From the NCBI RefSeq assembly GCF_000787835.1, contig NZ_BBPP01000054.1, forward strand, positions 1 through 45,164: a stretch of 45,164 nucleotides of DNA. The letters run 5' to 3'. A program made the position numbers and the translations under genes. Below the pieces are notes generated by a model. The model ran no database searches, was not told the DNA's origin, and saw only the letters and a list, made by a program, of their open reading frames with translations. This DNA is from Streptacidiphilus melanogenes (GTDB taxonomy: Bacteria > Actinomycetota > Actinomycetes > Streptomycetales > Streptomycetaceae). This document shows positions 16,861 through 26,768 of this stretch, piece by piece (position 1 is the first letter of the stretch; each line of letters begins with the position of its first letter).

Positions 16861-18066
16861 ATGTCCTCAAGTCAGCGTGAGGCTCACGCGTCCCCAGCCG
16901 CCACGACCGCCCCGCAGACCTCCCGGCGCTGGGCGATGCTCGCGCTCGGGACCGCCGCGCAGACCGCGGCGTGCGCGTTCCTGTACGGGATGCCGTACCT
17001 GATCCCCTCGCTGCGCGGCGCGGAGGGGCTGACGCTGGCGCAGGCCGGGGTGATGGTCGCGTGTCCGACGGTGGGGCTGCTGCTCGCGCTGTACGCGTGG
17101 GGCGCGGCGACCGACCGGTACGGGGAGCGGTGGGTGCTGGCGGGCGGGCTCGGCGCGGCGACGGTCGCGCTGGGTGCGGCGCTGCTGGTGCACGGGCTGG
17201 TGTGGCTCGGGGTGCTGTTCGCCGTCGCCGGTGCGGCGGGGGCGAGCGTGTCGGCGGCGAGCGGACGGGTGGTGCTGGGGTGGTTCCCACCCCGGCAGCG
17301 CGGGTTGGCGATGGGCGTGCGGCAGACCTCGACGCCGCTGGGGATGCTGGTCGCGGCGGTGGCCATGCCGCCGATCGCGGCCGCGCACGGCCTGCACGGG
17401 GCGGTGCTGTTCGTCGGCGTGCTGTCCGGGGTGATGGCGGTGCTGACCGCGCTGTTCGTCGTCGACCCGCCCCGGCCTCCGGCGGTCGGGGCCGCGGACG
17501 GCGGCGAGAAGCCGCCGAGTCCGTACCGGGGCGCGACCCTGTGGCGGATCCACGGCGCGAGCGCGCTGATGGTGTGGCCGCAGTTCACCGTCGGCGCGTT
17601 CGGGCTGGTCTACCTCACCGACGTGCGCCACTGGCCCGCGGTCGCGGCCGGACAGCTGATGGCCTGCGGCCAGGCGCTGGCAGCGGTGTGCCGGATCGGC
17701 GCGGGGCGCTGGTCGGACGCGGTCGGCAGCAGGCTGAAGCCGATGCGGTGGCTGGCGGCGGCGGTCGGCGTCCTGGGCGCGGGCCTGGCGGTGGCGGGCG
17801 ACAGCGCGGCGGGGGTGACGCTGCTGGTCGTCCTGTGCGGGCTCTCCGCCAGCACCAACGGACTGTCCTTCACCTCCGTCGCGGAGCTGGCCGGCTCGCG
17901 TTGGGCGGGTCGCGCGTTGGCCGTGCAGAACACCGGGCAGAACCTGACAGCGTCCCTGTGCCCGCCGGTCGTCGGCGCCCTGATCACCGCCGCGGGCTTC
18001 GGCCCGGCCTTCGCCGTCGCCGCGGTCTGCGCCTTCACCTCGATCGCCGCGCTGCCCCGCGGCTAG
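16861..18066 (+). CDS. MFS transporter
   Basis: 401 residues with about twelve hydrophobic helices in two halves joined by a hydrophilic loop (residues 205-225). The MFS motif A-like loop after helix 2 reads GAATDRYGERWVL, and its counterpart in the second half is GRWSDAVGSR. The layout resembles bacterial nitrate/cyanate or oxalate/formate-type permeases, but the substrate is not evident. It follows the kinase after 43 bp with a short A/T-rich stretch between, so could have its own promoter. No ribosome site is obvious upstream of the ATG. Confidence 0.9.
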   Translation: MSSSQREAHASPAATTAPQTSRRWAMLALGTAAQTAACAFLYGMPYLIPSLRGAEGLTLAQAGVMVACPTVGLLLALYAWGAATDRYGERWVLAGGLGAATVALGAALLVHGLVWLGVLFAVAGAAGASVSAASGRVVLGWFPPRQRGLAMGVRQTSTPLGMLVAAVAMPPIAAAHGLHGAVLFVGVLSGVMAVLTALFVVDPPRPPAVGAADGGEKPPSPYRGATLWRIHGASALMVWPQFTVGAFGLVYLTDVRHWPAVAAGQLMACGQALAAVCRIGAGRWSDAVGSRLKPMRWLAAAVGVLGAGLAVAGDSAAGVTLLVVLCGLSASTNGLSFTSVAELAGSRWAGRALAVQNTGQNLTASLCPPVVGALITAAGFGPAFAVAAVCAFTSIAALPRG

Positions 18067-18133
18067 CCGGAGCCCGCGGCCGGTCACGGCACGCGGTCTG
18101 TCGCACACGTTCAACTCCCCTATGGTCGAACGT

Positions 18134-18970
18134 ATGGACACTGCGGAGCGTGAGGAGATCGCCGCGCTGCTGGAGCGCGCGGCGGAGGCGGACGGGCGGC
18201 AGGCCGTCTCGGAGCAGGGGAGGCTGGCCCTGCGCAGTGGGCGGGCGGACGTGAACCACCTGACCAGCAGGGACGAGCACGGCGTGCTCCTCGGGTACGC
18301 GCAGATCGACGCCGACTGGGCCGCCGAGCTGGTGATCGACCCGTCGCGGCGGCGCGAGGGGTACGGGCGGGCGCTGCTGCGCCGGACGCTGAACAGCGGC
18401 GCGCGCCGGATGTGGGCGCACGGCGGCCATCCGGGCGCCGGGCATCTCGCGGCGGAGTTCGGCCTGGAGCTGGTCCGCGAGCTGCGGCAGCTGCGCCGGA
18501 CCGGGCCCGCGCCCGTCGTGCCGCCGCTGCCCGAAGGCGTCACCGTGCGGACCTTCGAGCCGGGGCGGGACGAGGAGGCGTGGCTGAAGGTGAACGCCGC
18601 CGCCTTCGCGCACCACCCGGAGCAGGGCTCCTGGACCCGCCGCGACGTCGAGGAGCGCGAGGCGGAGGCGTGGTTCGACCCGGACGGCTTCTTCCTGGCC
18701 GAGCGTGAAGGCGAGCTGGTCGGTTTCCACTGGACGAAGGTCGAGGGAGGGCTCGGCGAGGTCTACGTGGTCGGGGTCAGCCCGACCGAGCAGGGCAGCG
18801 GGCTCGGCAAGGCCCTGACGGCGATCGGACTGCGCCATCTGGGCGACGTTCGCGGGCTGCCGACCGTGATGCTCTACGTCGACGCCGATAACCCGGCCGC
18901 TCTGCGGGTATACGAAAGGGCGGGGTTCACGGTGCACGAGGTGGACCTGATGTTCGGCGTGCGCGGCTGA
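18134..18970 (+). CDS. mshD: Mycothiol synthase (tandem GNAT acetyltransferase)
   Basis: Catalyses the last step of mycothiol synthesis, acetylation of Cys-GlcN-Ins with acetyl-CoA. There are two GNAT domains, the first degenerate ([17 protein letters not shown]) and the second with a good acetyl-CoA loop ([17 protein letters not shown]) and the terminal [18 protein letters not shown]. The 278-residue length is close to family size, though the N-terminus is shorter than in many Streptomyces. ATG 18134 is favoured because TATGGT (18121-18126) lies 8 nt upstream, giving a leaderless message; an in-frame ATG at 18122 overlaps that box. No other mycothiol gene is nearby. Confidence 0.93.
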   Translation: MDTAEREEIAALLERAAEADGRQAVSEQGRLALRSGRADVNHLTSRDEHGVLLGYAQIDADWAAELVIDPSRRREGYGRALLRRTLNSGARRMWAHGGHPGAGHLAAEFGLELVRELRQLRRTGPAPVVPPLPEGVTVRTFEPGRDEEAWLKVNAAAFAHHPEQGSWTRRDVEEREAEAWFDPDGFFLAEREGELVGFHWTKVEGGLGEVYVVGVSPTEQGSGLGKALTAIGLRHLGDVRGLPTVMLYVDADNPAALRVYERAGFTVHEVDLMFGVRG

Positions 18971-19010
18971 GCCCCTGAGGCGCCGCGTCGGTCGTTCCGG
19001 CGTCGAAAAA

Positions 19011-19057
19011 GGCCTGCAGACGAAGCACAGGCGACCGCCTCAGCTTTCCTGCAGGCC
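19011..19057. terminator. Long multi-segment stem-loop between mshD and ppk
   Basis: GGCCTGCAG (19011-19019) pairs with CTGCAGGCC (19049-19057). Inside this, GAAGC pairs with GCTTT and AGGCG with CGCCT, giving one extended stem with small internal loops. It lies 41 bp after mshD and 8 bp before the PHO-box-like repeats. Confidence 0.75.
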
Positions 19058-19064
19058 ACGCTGT

Positions 19065-19093
19065 ATTTACCTTGAGTTCAAATGCCGTTGCAA
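19065..19093 (+). promoter_or_regulatory. PHO box-like direct repeats upstream of ppk
   Basis: ATTTACC (19065), GTTCAAA (19076) and GTTGCAA (19087) are spaced exactly 11 bp and approximate the PhoP consensus GTTCACC of Streptomyces. PhoP control of ppk is known in that genus. The site is 74 bp from the ppk start. Confidence 0.7.
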
Positions 19094-19166
19094 AGATCAC
19101 GAAATGCGATCCGTCCCGTCACCGCGGCGGCGGGCGGATGACGCCGCGCAGGAGGAGCCACAGACC

Positions 19167-21389
19167 ATGACCGCCCAGCCTGCCTCGTCACCCTTCCCCG
19201 CCAAGCCGGGCCCGTCCGCCAGCGTGGCGGGCGCCGCCCCCGGTGCCGTCCTCGTGCCCGAGGACATGACCCTCCCCGACGGCTTCGACGCCGAGGCGCT
19301 GCCCGAGAACCGGTTCCTGGACCGGGAGCGCAGCTGGCTCGCCTTCAACGAGCGTGTGCTCGAGCTCGCCGAGGACCCGGAGACCCCGCTGCTGGAGCGC
19401 GCCAAGTTCCTGGCGATCTTCGCCAGCAACCTGGACGAGTTCTTCATGGTCCGCGTCGCCGGCCTCAAGCGCCGCATCGCGACCGGCGTCGCCCAGCGCA
19501 GCGCGAGCGGTCTGCAGCCGCGCGAGGTGCTCGACCTCATATGGACACGGTCCCGCGAGCTCATGGCCCGGCACGCCGCCTGCTTCCACCAGGACGTGAT
19601 GCCCGAGCTTTCGGCCGAGGGCATCGAGCTCGTGCGCTGGGGCGAGCTGAGCGACAAGGAGCAGGCGCGCCTGCTCGCGCTGTTCCGCCAGCAGATCTTC
19701 CCGGTGCTGACCCCGCTGGCGGTCGACCCGGCGCACCCGTTCCCGTACATCTCCGGGCTGTCGCTCAACCTCGCCGTCGTCGTGCGCAACCCCGTCAGCG
19801 GGCACAAGCACTTCGCCCGCGTGAAGGTGCCGCAGTCGCTGTCGCGCTTCCTGGAGGCCTCGCCGAACCGGTACGTCCCGCTCGAGGACGTCATGGGCGC
19901 GCACCTGGAGTACCTGTTCCCGGGCATGGAGGTGCTCGCCCACCACGCCTTCCGGGTCACCCGCAACGAGGACCTGGAGGTCGAGGAGGACGACGCCGAG
20001 AACATCCTCAAGGCGCTCGAGAAGGAGCTGATGCGGCGCCGCTTCGGCCCGCCGGTGCGCCTGGAGGTCGAGGAGTCGATCGACCCGTACGTGCTGGACC
20101 TGCTGGTCCGCGAGCTGAACATCTCCGCCGCCGAGGTGTACCCGCTGCCCGGTCCGCTCGACCTGACCGGCCTGTTCGCGATCGCGGGCGCCGACCGGCC
20201 CGAGCTGAAGTACCAGCCGTTCGTCGCCGGGACCGCCCGCGGCCTCACGGACGTGGAGTCTGCCTCGCAGCCGGACATCTTCGCCGCCGTCCGCGAGCGG
20301 GACGTGCTGCTGCACCACCCGTACGACTCGTTCTCCACCTCGGTGCAGGCCTTCCTGGAGCAGGCCGCCGCCGACCCGCAGGTGCTGGCGATCAAGCAGA
20401 CGCTGTACCGCACCTCCGGCGACTCGCCGATCGTGGACGCGCTGATCGACGCCGCCGAGTCGGGCAAGCAGGTGCTGGTCCTGGTCGAGATCAAGGCGCG
20501 CTTCGACGAGCAGGCCAACATCAAGTGGGCCCGCAAGCTGGAGGAGGCCGGCTGTCACGTCGTCTACGGCCTGATCGGGCTGAAGACGCACAGCAAGCTC
20601 TCCCTGGTGGTCCGCCAGGAGGGCGACACGCTGCGCCGCTACGCGCATGTCGGCACCGGCAACTACCACCCCAAGACCGCCCGCCTCTACGAGGACCTCG
20701 GCGTGCTGACCGCCGACCCGCAGGTCGGCGCGGACCTGTCCGACCTGTTCAACCGGCTCTCCGGGTACTCGCGCCGCGAGTCCTACCGCCGCCTGCTGGT
20801 CGCACCGCGCTCGCTGCGCCAGGGGCTGGTCAAGCGGATCCACGACGAGATCGCGCACCACCGGGCCGGCCGGCCCGCGCGGATCCAGTTCAAGGTCAAC
20901 TCGATCGTGGACGAGGCCATCATCGACGCCCTCTACCGGGCCTCGATGGCGGGCGTGCCGGTGGACGTGTGGGTGCGCGGCATCTGCGCGATCCGGCCGG
21001 GCGTGCCGGGGCTCAGCGAGAACATCCGGGTCCGCTCGATCCTCGGGCGCTTCCTGGAGCACTCGCGGATCTTCCTGTTCGAGAACGGCGGCGATCCGGA
21101 GGTCTGGATCGGCAGCGCGGACATGATGCACCGCAACCTGGACCGCCGTATCGAGGCGCTGCTGCGCGTCACCGACCCGGGTCACCGGGCCGAACTCCAG
21201 GGCCTGCTGGAGCTCGGCATGGCCGACGACACCTCGTCGTGGCACCTGGGCCCGGACGGCGTCTGGACCCGGCACGCGCACGACGCCGACGGGCGGTCGC
21301 TGCGCAACGTCCAGGAACTGCTCATCGACTCCCGCCGCCGCTCCCGGCGCGGCGATGACAGCTGGGGCACACGTGCGGGCGCCAGCTGA
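19167..21389 (+). CDS. ppk: Polyphosphate kinase 1
   Basis: Reversible synthesis of polyphosphate from ATP, by an autophosphorylated His intermediate. The 740 residues show the PPK1 domains in order: N domain ([20 protein letters not shown]), head domain, and C1/C2 catalytic domains with [13 protein letters not shown], the catalytic His in [23 protein letters not shown] motif [13 protein letters not shown], and [13 protein letters not shown] second catalytic-type His is in [15 protein letters not shown] 19167 is chosen for the GGAGGAG site upstream. A non-conserved Pro/Ala-rich N-terminus of about 45 residues precedes the fold. It sits directly before a polyphosphate-binding CHAD gene and the pst operon. 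Confidence 0.97.
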   Translation: MTAQPASSPFPAKPGPSASVAGAAPGAVLVPEDMTLPDGFDAEALPENRFLDRERSWLAFNERVLELAEDPETPLLERAKFLAIFASNLDEFFMVRVAGLKRRIATGVAQRSASGLQPREVLDLIWTRSRELMARHAACFHQDVMPELSAEGIELVRWGELSDKEQARLLALFRQQIFPVLTPLAVDPAHPFPYISGLSLNLAVVVRNPVSGHKHFARVKVPQSLSRFLEASPNRYVPLEDVMGAHLEYLFPGMEVLAHHAFRVTRNEDLEVEEDDAENILKALEKELMRRRFGPPVRLEVEESIDPYVLDLLVRELNISAAEVYPLPGPLDLTGLFAIAGADRPELKYQPFVAGTARGLTDVESASQPDIFAAVRERDVLLHHPYDSFSTSVQAFLEQAAADPQVLAIKQTLYRTSGDSPIVDALIDAAESGKQVLVLVEIKARFDEQANIKWARKLEEAGCHVVYGLIGLKTHSKLSLVVRQEGDTLRRYAHVGTGNYHPKTARLYEDLGVLTADPQVGADLSDLFNRLSGYSRRESYRRLLVAPRSLRQGLVKRIHDEIAHHRAGRPARIQFKVNSIVDEAIIDALYRASMAGVPVDVWVRGICAIRPGVPGLSENIRVRSILGRFLEHSRIFLFENGGDPEVWIGSADMMHRNLDRRIEALLRVTDPGHRAELQGLLELGMADDTSSWHLGPDGVWTRHAHDADGRSLRNVQELLIDSRRRSRRGDDSWGTRAGAS

Positions 21390-21458
21390 CACCACTCCCA
21401 CCTCCTTACCCACGCCCAGGCAAGTGGCCGGGCCGAGCAAGCAACGGGGACTGACCGA

Positions 21459-22511
21459 ATGACGACCGAGAACGAGACGCCCCTCGCCGGGGCCTCCTCG
21501 GCCGAGGGTCTGCTGGCCGCGGATCTGGCCGACCAGGCCGGGCGCTTCCTGCGGGCCCTGCCCGACGTCGACCTGGGCACACTGCGCCGGGTCGACGGGG
21601 CCCTGCACGGGTTCGGCGCCCTGCTGGAGCCCATATGGGCCGAGACCCTGCGCGGCGACCTGGCCGCGCTCGTGGTCACCCTGGGCCAGGAGCGCGGCTA
21701 CACCCGGCGGCTGGCCCGGCTGCTCGCCGCGGTCGACTCGCTGACCTGCACCGACGCGAGCGTGCCGACGCCGCGCACGGCCGCCGACCCGATCGGGCCG
21801 GCGGAGGCGGTCGTCGGCGGGCTGCTCGCCCACCACCCCGGCGCTCCCAAGGCGCGGGCGATGCTGGAGCGCCAGCTGACCCTGGCCCGGTCCCGCAGCC
21901 ACACCGCGGCCCTGCAGGAGCTGGGCTCCTCCCGCTTCCACTCGCTCGCGGACCGGATGACGCTTCTCGTCTCGGACCTGCCGCTGCGCGACCCGGTCGC
22001 GAGCAACCCGCCCGAGCACCTGCTCGGCCACGCCGCCCGGATGGGCGAAGCCCTGGAGCTGACCGTCTCCCGGCTGCCGCTGTCTCGCGCGGTGCAGCCG
22101 TACAACGGCGACGCCCTGCACCGCGTGCCGGTCCCGGCCGCCGAGCCCACGCCCTCCGCCGCCCACGAGGACGCGGCCTGGACGCGGGCCGGCGCCGCCG
22201 TGCGCTACGCCCGCTACGCGCTGGAGGTGTGCCGGCCGCTGCTCGGCGAGCGCACCGATCAGCCGCTCGCCGGTCTGGCGGAGCTGGCCGGGCATCTCGA
22301 ACAGCAGCAGGAGGCCGCCGACGCGGCCGAGGCGGCGGCGCTCGCGGCGCGCACGCCCAGAATCACTCCGGCGACGGCATACGTGCTCGGAGTGGTGCAT
22401 GCTGATCAGCGTCTGGAGGTGGAGGCCGCGCGTCACGCCTTCAGCGTGTCCTGGCCCGCATTCCACAGCTCCGGATGGCTCACCGACCCATGGCTCGCCC
22501 GATCGACCTGA
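21459..22511 (+). CDS. CHAD domain protein (polyphosphate-associated)
   Basis: 350-residue all-helical protein with repeated basic/His helices of the CHAD type (RRVDGALHGFGALL, RVALxxARYALEVCRPLL-like AVRYARYALEVCRPLL). CHAD domains bind polyphosphate and localise to polyphosphate granules. It lies 69 bp downstream of ppk and overlaps the Nudix gene by up to 37 bp, so the three form a polyphosphate operon. No CYTH (triphosphatase) domain is attached, unlike many CHAD proteins. No membrane segment. Confidence 0.85.
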   Translation: MTTENETPLAGASSAEGLLAADLADQAGRFLRALPDVDLGTLRRVDGALHGFGALLEPIWAETLRGDLAALVVTLGQERGYTRRLARLLAAVDSLTCTDASVPTPRTAADPIGPAEAVVGGLLAHHPGAPKARAMLERQLTLARSRSHTAALQELGSSRFHSLADRMTLLVSDLPLRDPVASNPPEHLLGHAARMGEALELTVSRLPLSRAVQPYNGDALHRVPVPAAEPTPSAAHEDAAWTRAGAAVRYARYALEVCRPLLGERTDQPLAGLAELAGHLEQQQEAADAAEAAALAARTPRITPATAYVLGVVHADQRLEVEAARHAFSVSWPAFHSSGWLTDPWLARST

Positions 22512-22969
22512 CCGGCCACACCCAGAAGAACAAGAAGAAGACGAAGCACGAGGATCGGGCGCCGCGCAGCATGGAGTTGATCAAGGCCGCGGGGGTCGTC
22601 CTGTGGCGCGAGAAGGCCCACGGCCTCGAACTGGCCCTGGTGCACCGGCCCAAGTACGACGACTGGAGCTTCCCCAAGGGCAAGCTGGAGCCGGGCGAGA
22701 AGCACCGCGAGGCCGCCCTGCGCGAGGCCCGCGAGGAGACCGGGATGACGGTGTTGCTGGGCCGTCGCCTGCCCACCCAGCACTACCTGTTCCGGGACCG
22801 CATCAAGCGGGTGCGCTACTGGTCGGCCACCCTGCTGACCGGTCGCTTCGTCCCCAACCGCGAGGTGGACGCGCTGCGCTGGCTGCCGGTCGCGCAGGCG
22901 CGGGCCCAGCTGAGCTACGAGCACGACCGGGGCCTGGTCGACGCGCTCCTGGAGCAGCTCGGCCGCTGA
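22475..22969 (+). CDS. Nudix (MutT-like) hydrolase
   Basis: 164 residues with a complete Nudix box, GX5EX7REXXEEXG, at about residues 69-91, following KYDDWSFPKGKLEPGE. It resembles the N-terminal half of mycobacterial MutT1, but without that protein's C-terminal histidine-phosphatase domain. Likely substrates are 8-oxo-(d)GTP, diadenosine polyphosphates or similar; which one is not decidable here. The N-terminal 35 residues are Lys-rich (TQKNKKKTKHED), perhaps for binding polyphosphate or nucleic acid. In-frame ATGs at 22475 and 22490 both overlap the CHAD gene, implying coupling. Confidence 0.9.
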   Translation: MAHRPMARPIDLTGHTQKNKKKTKHEDRAPRSMELIKAAGVVLWREKAHGLELALVHRPKYDDWSFPKGKLEPGEKHREAALREAREETGMTVLLGRRLPTQHYLFRDRIKRVRYWSATLLTGRFVPNREVDALRWLPVAQARAQLSYEHDRGLVDALLEQLGR

Positions 22970-23080
22970 TGGGTGAGACTGGTGGGACGTGCGCGACGCG
23001 CATCCCGGCTGTGCCCTGAACGTGCTCTTGCCGTGGCGAAACCGTTACTACTGGTCTGCGTATCCCGGTGTCCGACACAG

Positions 23081-23120
23081 GTTCACTTTCCGTTCATTTG
23101 CGCAGGCTGAACGCTTCACT
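23081..23120 (+). promoter_or_regulatory. PHO box upstream of pstS
   Basis: Four 11-bp-spaced units: GTTCACT (23081), GTTCATT (23092), CAGGCTG (23103, degenerate) and CTTCACT (23114). The first two nearly match the PhoP consensus GTTCACC. TAACTT at 23130-23135 is a plausible -10, so the repeats would overlap or abut the -35 position, as at known PhoP-activated promoters. Confidence 0.85.
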
Positions 23121-23233
23121 TGGTCTGCCTAACTTCAGTGTCATCCGGAGGCCGAACGGCCCTCCTGCCATCAGTGATGAACCGCTGCCCCCCTTCCTCC
23201 CCGCGGGCGGCGGACCCAGGAAAGGGACACCAA

Positions 23234-24391
23234 GTGAAGCTCCAGCGCAACGGCCGCACCAAGGCCCTCGCCATCGGCGCCCTGGCGGTCGTCAGCTCGC
23301 TGACGCTCGCGGCGTGCGGCTCCGACAACAACAGCAACGCCTCCTCCAGCAGCAGCCCGGCCGCCGGCGGTTCCTCCGCCGCGGCGAGCAGCATCGCCTG
23401 CTCCGGCGCCACCGGCCAGCTGCTCGGTGCGGGCTCCACCGCCCAGGCCAACGCGGTGACCCAGTGGGTCAAGGACTTCCAGGCCGCCTGCTCCGGCGTG
23501 ACCGTCAACTACCAGGCCACCGGCTCCGGCGCTGGCATCACCTCGTTCCAGTCCGGCAAGGTCGCCTTCGCGGGCTCCGACGCCGCCATGAAGCCGGCGG
23601 ACGTCGCCAAGACCGAGGGCACCGCCTGCAAGAGCGGCGGCAAGGGCATCAACATCCCGATGATCGGTGGCCCGATCGCCATCGGCTACAACCTGCCCGG
23701 TGTCTCCAACCTGGTGCTCGACGCCCCCACCCTGGCCCAGATCTTCACCGGCAAGATCACCAAGTGGGACGACGCGGCCATCAAGAAGCTGAACCCGACG
23801 GCCACCCTGCCGAGCCTGCCGATCCAGACGTTCCACCGTTCGGACGGCTCCGGCACCACCGCCAACTTCACCGCCTACCTGGCCGCCGCCGCCCCGACCG
23901 ACTACACCCTGCAGCCGAACAAGCTGTGGGCGGCCAAGGGTGGCCAGGCCGCCAACGGCTCCGCCGGTCTCGCGGCTCAGGTCAAGCAGGTCCAGGGCTC
24001 GATCTCCTACTTCGAGCTGTCCTACGCGACCCAGCAGAACATCACCACCGCGCAGATCGCGACCGGCGCCTCCGCCCCGGTCGCCGTCTCCACCGACGCC
24101 GCCTCCAAGGCCATCGCCGACGCCAAGGTCACCGGCACCGCCCCCGACCTGACGCTGGACCTGACCTCGGCGTACACCACCAAGGCCGACGGCGCCTACC
24201 CGATCGACCTGGTGACCTACGAGATCGCCTGCGACAAGGGCAACGCCCCGTCCACCCTGCCGACGCTGAAGGCGTTCCTGAACTACATCTCCAGCACCGC
24301 CGGCCAGAGCTCGGTCGCCAGCCTCGGCTACTTCCCGCTGCCGGCGAGCCTGCAGGCCCAGGTCAAGACCACGATCAACGGCCTGTCCTAA
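23234..24391 (+). CDS. pstS: Phosphate ABC transporter substrate-binding lipoprotein PstS
   Basis: High-affinity phosphate receptor anchored to the outer face of the membrane. 385 residues with a lipoprotein signal (basic MKLQRNGRTK, hydrophobic core, lipobox LTLAAC with Cys28), then a Ser/Ala-rich linker and the PstS fold with phosphate contacts (GAGSTAQ, ATGSGAG, HRSDGSGTT). GTG 23234 is chosen for its AGGAAAGGG ribosome site and for placing the signal peptide correctly. The strong hairpin after it suggests that it is made in excess over pstCAB. Confidence 0.96.
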   Translation: MKLQRNGRTKALAIGALAVVSSLTLAACGSDNNSNASSSSSPAAGGSSAAASSIACSGATGQLLGAGSTAQANAVTQWVKDFQAACSGVTVNYQATGSGAGITSFQSGKVAFAGSDAAMKPADVAKTEGTACKSGGKGINIPMIGGPIAIGYNLPGVSNLVLDAPTLAQIFTGKITKWDDAAIKKLNPTATLPSLPIQTFHRSDGSGTTANFTAYLAAAAPTDYTLQPNKLWAAKGGQAANGSAGLAAQVKQVQGSISYFELSYATQQNITTAQIATGASAPVAVSTDAASKAIADAKVTGTAPDLTLDLTSAYTTKADGAYPIDLVTYEIACDKGNAPSTLPTLKAFLNYISSTAGQSSVASLGYFPLPASLQAQVKTTINGLS

Positions 24392-24435
24392 GGTCCCGCG
24401 GCTCGTCCGCGAGCCTTCTTGAGACCTGAGAGGTT

Positions 24436-24466
24436 GCGGGGGCCGGCGTCCGACGCCGGCCCCCGC
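24436..24466. terminator. Stem-loop between pstS and pstC
   Basis: Perfect 14-bp GC stem with a 3-nt loop, preceded by a smaller hairpin (GGCTCG/CGAGCC near 24400-24415). A partial terminator or mRNA-stabilising structure here would give PstS excess over the permease. Confidence 0.75.
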
Positions 24467-24585
24467 GCCACTGGGACAGATCCTTCGCAATGAACCGTCA
24501 CCGAGCCTCGAACGCTCACTCACGTCCGGTGCACCGCCGCCAGGCGCAGACCCAGCAGGGTCCGCGCCACCAGACCGGAGATCTC

Positions 24586-25647
24586 ATGGAAACCCCACGC
24601 GACACAAGCGCACCCCCGAGCGACCCGCAGCCCAACCAGGGCGCCGCCTCCGCAGCCTCCCACCTCGCCGGCTCCTCGCCGCAGCGGGGCCGTTCGTCGT
24701 TGTCCGACGGCGGCAACACGGGCCGACGCGGCGACGCGATCTTCAAGCTCGCGTCCAGCGGCAGCGGCATCGCGCTTCTGGTGATCATGGCTGCCATCGC
24801 GGCCTTCCTCACCGTCCGCGCGGTCAGCGCGATCAGCGCCGACCACGGCAACTTCCTCACCACGTCCGACTGGCAGACCCAGGCCGACCCGATCACCTTC
24901 GGCATCGCGGCCATCGCGATCGGCACGCTCATCAGCGCCGTCGTCGCCATGGTGATCGCCGTGCCGGTCGCGCTCGGCATCGCGCTGTTCATCTCGCACT
25001 ACGCGCCGCGCCGCATCGCCCAGGCCCTCGGCTACGTCGTCGACCTGCTCGCCGCGGTCCCCTCGATCGTCTTCGGTCTGTGGGGCGCGCTCTTCCTCGT
25101 GCCGCACATGATCGGCGTCAACGCCTGGCTGAACCAGTACTTCGGCTGGACGTACATCTTCCACCAGAACGAGCCCGGCACTCAGCCGCGCAGCCTGTTC
25201 ACCGTCGGCATCGTGCTGGCGATCATGATCCTGCCGATCATCACCGCGGTCTCCCGCGAGATCTTCCTCCAGGTGCCCCGCGCCCACGAGGAGGCCGCGC
25301 TCGCGCTCGGCGCGACCCGCTGGGAGATGATCCGCACCGCCGTGATCCCCTTCGGCCGCTCCGGCATCATCTCCGCGTCGATGCTCGGCCTCGGCCGCGC
25401 GCTGGGCGAGACGATGGCCGTGGCGACGGTGCTCTCGCCGTCCTACGTGATCAACCTGCACATCCTGGACCCCGCAGGCTCGACCATCGCCCAGACCATC
25501 GCCAACCAGTTCGGCGAGTCCCAGGGCACCGGTCGTGACGCACTCATCGCCGCCGGTCTGGTGCTGTTCGTGATCACCCTGCTCGTCAACGGCGCCGCCC
25601 GCCTGATCATCGCCCGTCGCAAGGAATACTCGGGAGCTGACGCCTGA
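24586..25647 (+). CDS. pstC: Phosphate ABC transporter permease PstC
   Basis: 353 residues: a hydrophilic N-terminus of about 50 residues, then six hydrophobic helices. The permease EAA loop with its invariant Gly reads EEAALALGATRWEMI (about 243-257). ATG 24586 has GGAG 6 nt upstream; the frame extends further upstream without family similarity. Its stop overlaps the pstA start by one base (TGATG). Confidence 0.95.
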   Translation: METPRDTSAPPSDPQPNQGAASAASHLAGSSPQRGRSSLSDGGNTGRRGDAIFKLASSGSGIALLVIMAAIAAFLTVRAVSAISADHGNFLTTSDWQTQADPITFGIAAIAIGTLISAVVAMVIAVPVALGIALFISHYAPRRIAQALGYVVDLLAAVPSIVFGLWGALFLVPHMIGVNAWLNQYFGWTYIFHQNEPGTQPRSLFTVGIVLAIMILPIITAVSREIFLQVPRAHEEAALALGATRWEMIRTAVIPFGRSGIISASMLGLGRALGETMAVATVLSPSYVINLHILDPAGSTIAQTIANQFGESQGTGRDALIAAGLVLFVITLLVNGAARLIIARRKEYSGADA

Positions 25648-26711
25648 TGAGCAGCCTCGCCACCACGTCCCAGCTGAGCTCCTCCCTGACGGAGCGCCGC
25701 CTGCCGCGCTGGATGCCGGCCGTCAACCTGGCCCTGGCCGCACTGCTGGCCGTCGCCATCGGCGCCGGGTTCAACCTCAGCAGCAAGCCCCAGTGGCTGC
25801 TGATCGCCGCGATCCTCTACGTGGTCATCCAGTACGTCACCTCGGCCGTCGTCGAGGGCCGTCGCCACGCCAAGAACTACGTGGCCACCAGCCTCGTCTG
25901 GGTCGCCTTCCTGCTGGCCCTGCTGCCGCTGGTCTCCGTGCTGTGGATGACCATCAGCAAGGGCATCGGCGTCATCAACGCCAACTTCCTGACGCACTCC
26001 ATGAACGGGGTCGCGATCAACCAGGAGGGCGGCGGCCTCTACCACGCCCTGATCGGCACCCTGGAGCAGGTCGCCATCGCGTCCCTGCTCGCCGCGCCGA
26101 TCGGCATCCTGACCGCTGTCTACCTGGTCGAGTACGGCCGGGGCAACAAGCTCTCCAAGGCCGTCAGCTTCTTCGTCGATGTCATGACCGGTGTCCCGTC
26201 CATCGTGGCGGGCCTGTTCATCCTGTCCTTCTGGATCATCATCCTCAACATGCCGTTCACCGGCTTCGCAGGCGCGCTGGCACTGGCGATCCTGATGCTG
26301 CCGGTGGTCGTGCGCTCCACCGAGGAGATGCTCAAGCTCGTCCCGAACGAGCTGCGTGAGGCCTCCCTGGCCCTCGGCGTGCCGAAGTGGCTCACCATCA
26401 CCCGCGTCGTTCTGCCGACCGCCCTCGGCGGCATCGTCACCGGCGTGATGCTGGCCGTCGCCCGCATCGTCGGTGAGACCGCACCGATCCTGATGCTGGT
26501 CTTCGGCGCCGACACGATCAACATGGACCCCTTCAACAACCCGCAGTCCTCGCTCCCGCTCTTCGTGTGGACCGAGTACTCGAGGGGCACCGACCAGTCC
26601 CAGGCCCGCGCCTGGGGTGGTGCCCTGGTCCTGATCGCGGTGGTCATGATCCTCAACCTGGTCGCCCGCGGCATCGCCCGCTGGAAGGCCCCCAAGGGCG
26701 CCACGCGCTGA
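25647..26711 (+). CDS. pstA: Phosphate ABC transporter permease PstA
   Basis: 354 residues. The N-terminus has two extra hydrophobic helices (about 25-45 and 50-68) before the core permease of about six helices, with the EAA loop REASLALGVPKWLTI at about residues 238-252. It pairs with PstC to form the channel. Start and pstC stop share one base, so translation is coupled. Confidence 0.95.
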   Translation: MSSLATTSQLSSSLTERRLPRWMPAVNLALAALLAVAIGAGFNLSSKPQWLLIAAILYVVIQYVTSAVVEGRRHAKNYVATSLVWVAFLLALLPLVSVLWMTISKGIGVINANFLTHSMNGVAINQEGGGLYHALIGTLEQVAIASLLAAPIGILTAVYLVEYGRGNKLSKAVSFFVDVMTGVPSIVAGLFILSFWIIILNMPFTGFAGALALAILMLPVVVRSTEEMLKLVPNELREASLALGVPKWLTITRVVLPTALGGIVTGVMLAVARIVGETAPILMLVFGADTINMDPFNNPQSSLPLFVWTEYSRGTDQSQARAWGGALVLIAVVMILNLVARGIARWKAPKGATR

Positions 26712-26768
26712 CGTGCGCTTCCCGGCAACCCGGCATCCAGAAGACTTGTAGAAAGCGAAAGACACATC

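Noticed and set aside
19188..22466. 1092-codon open frame on the minus strand, opposite ppk and the CHAD gene
   Set aside because: A shadow of GC-rich coding: Arg/Gly/Val/Leu/Asp-rich with no domain, while the plus strand carries clear ppk motifs.
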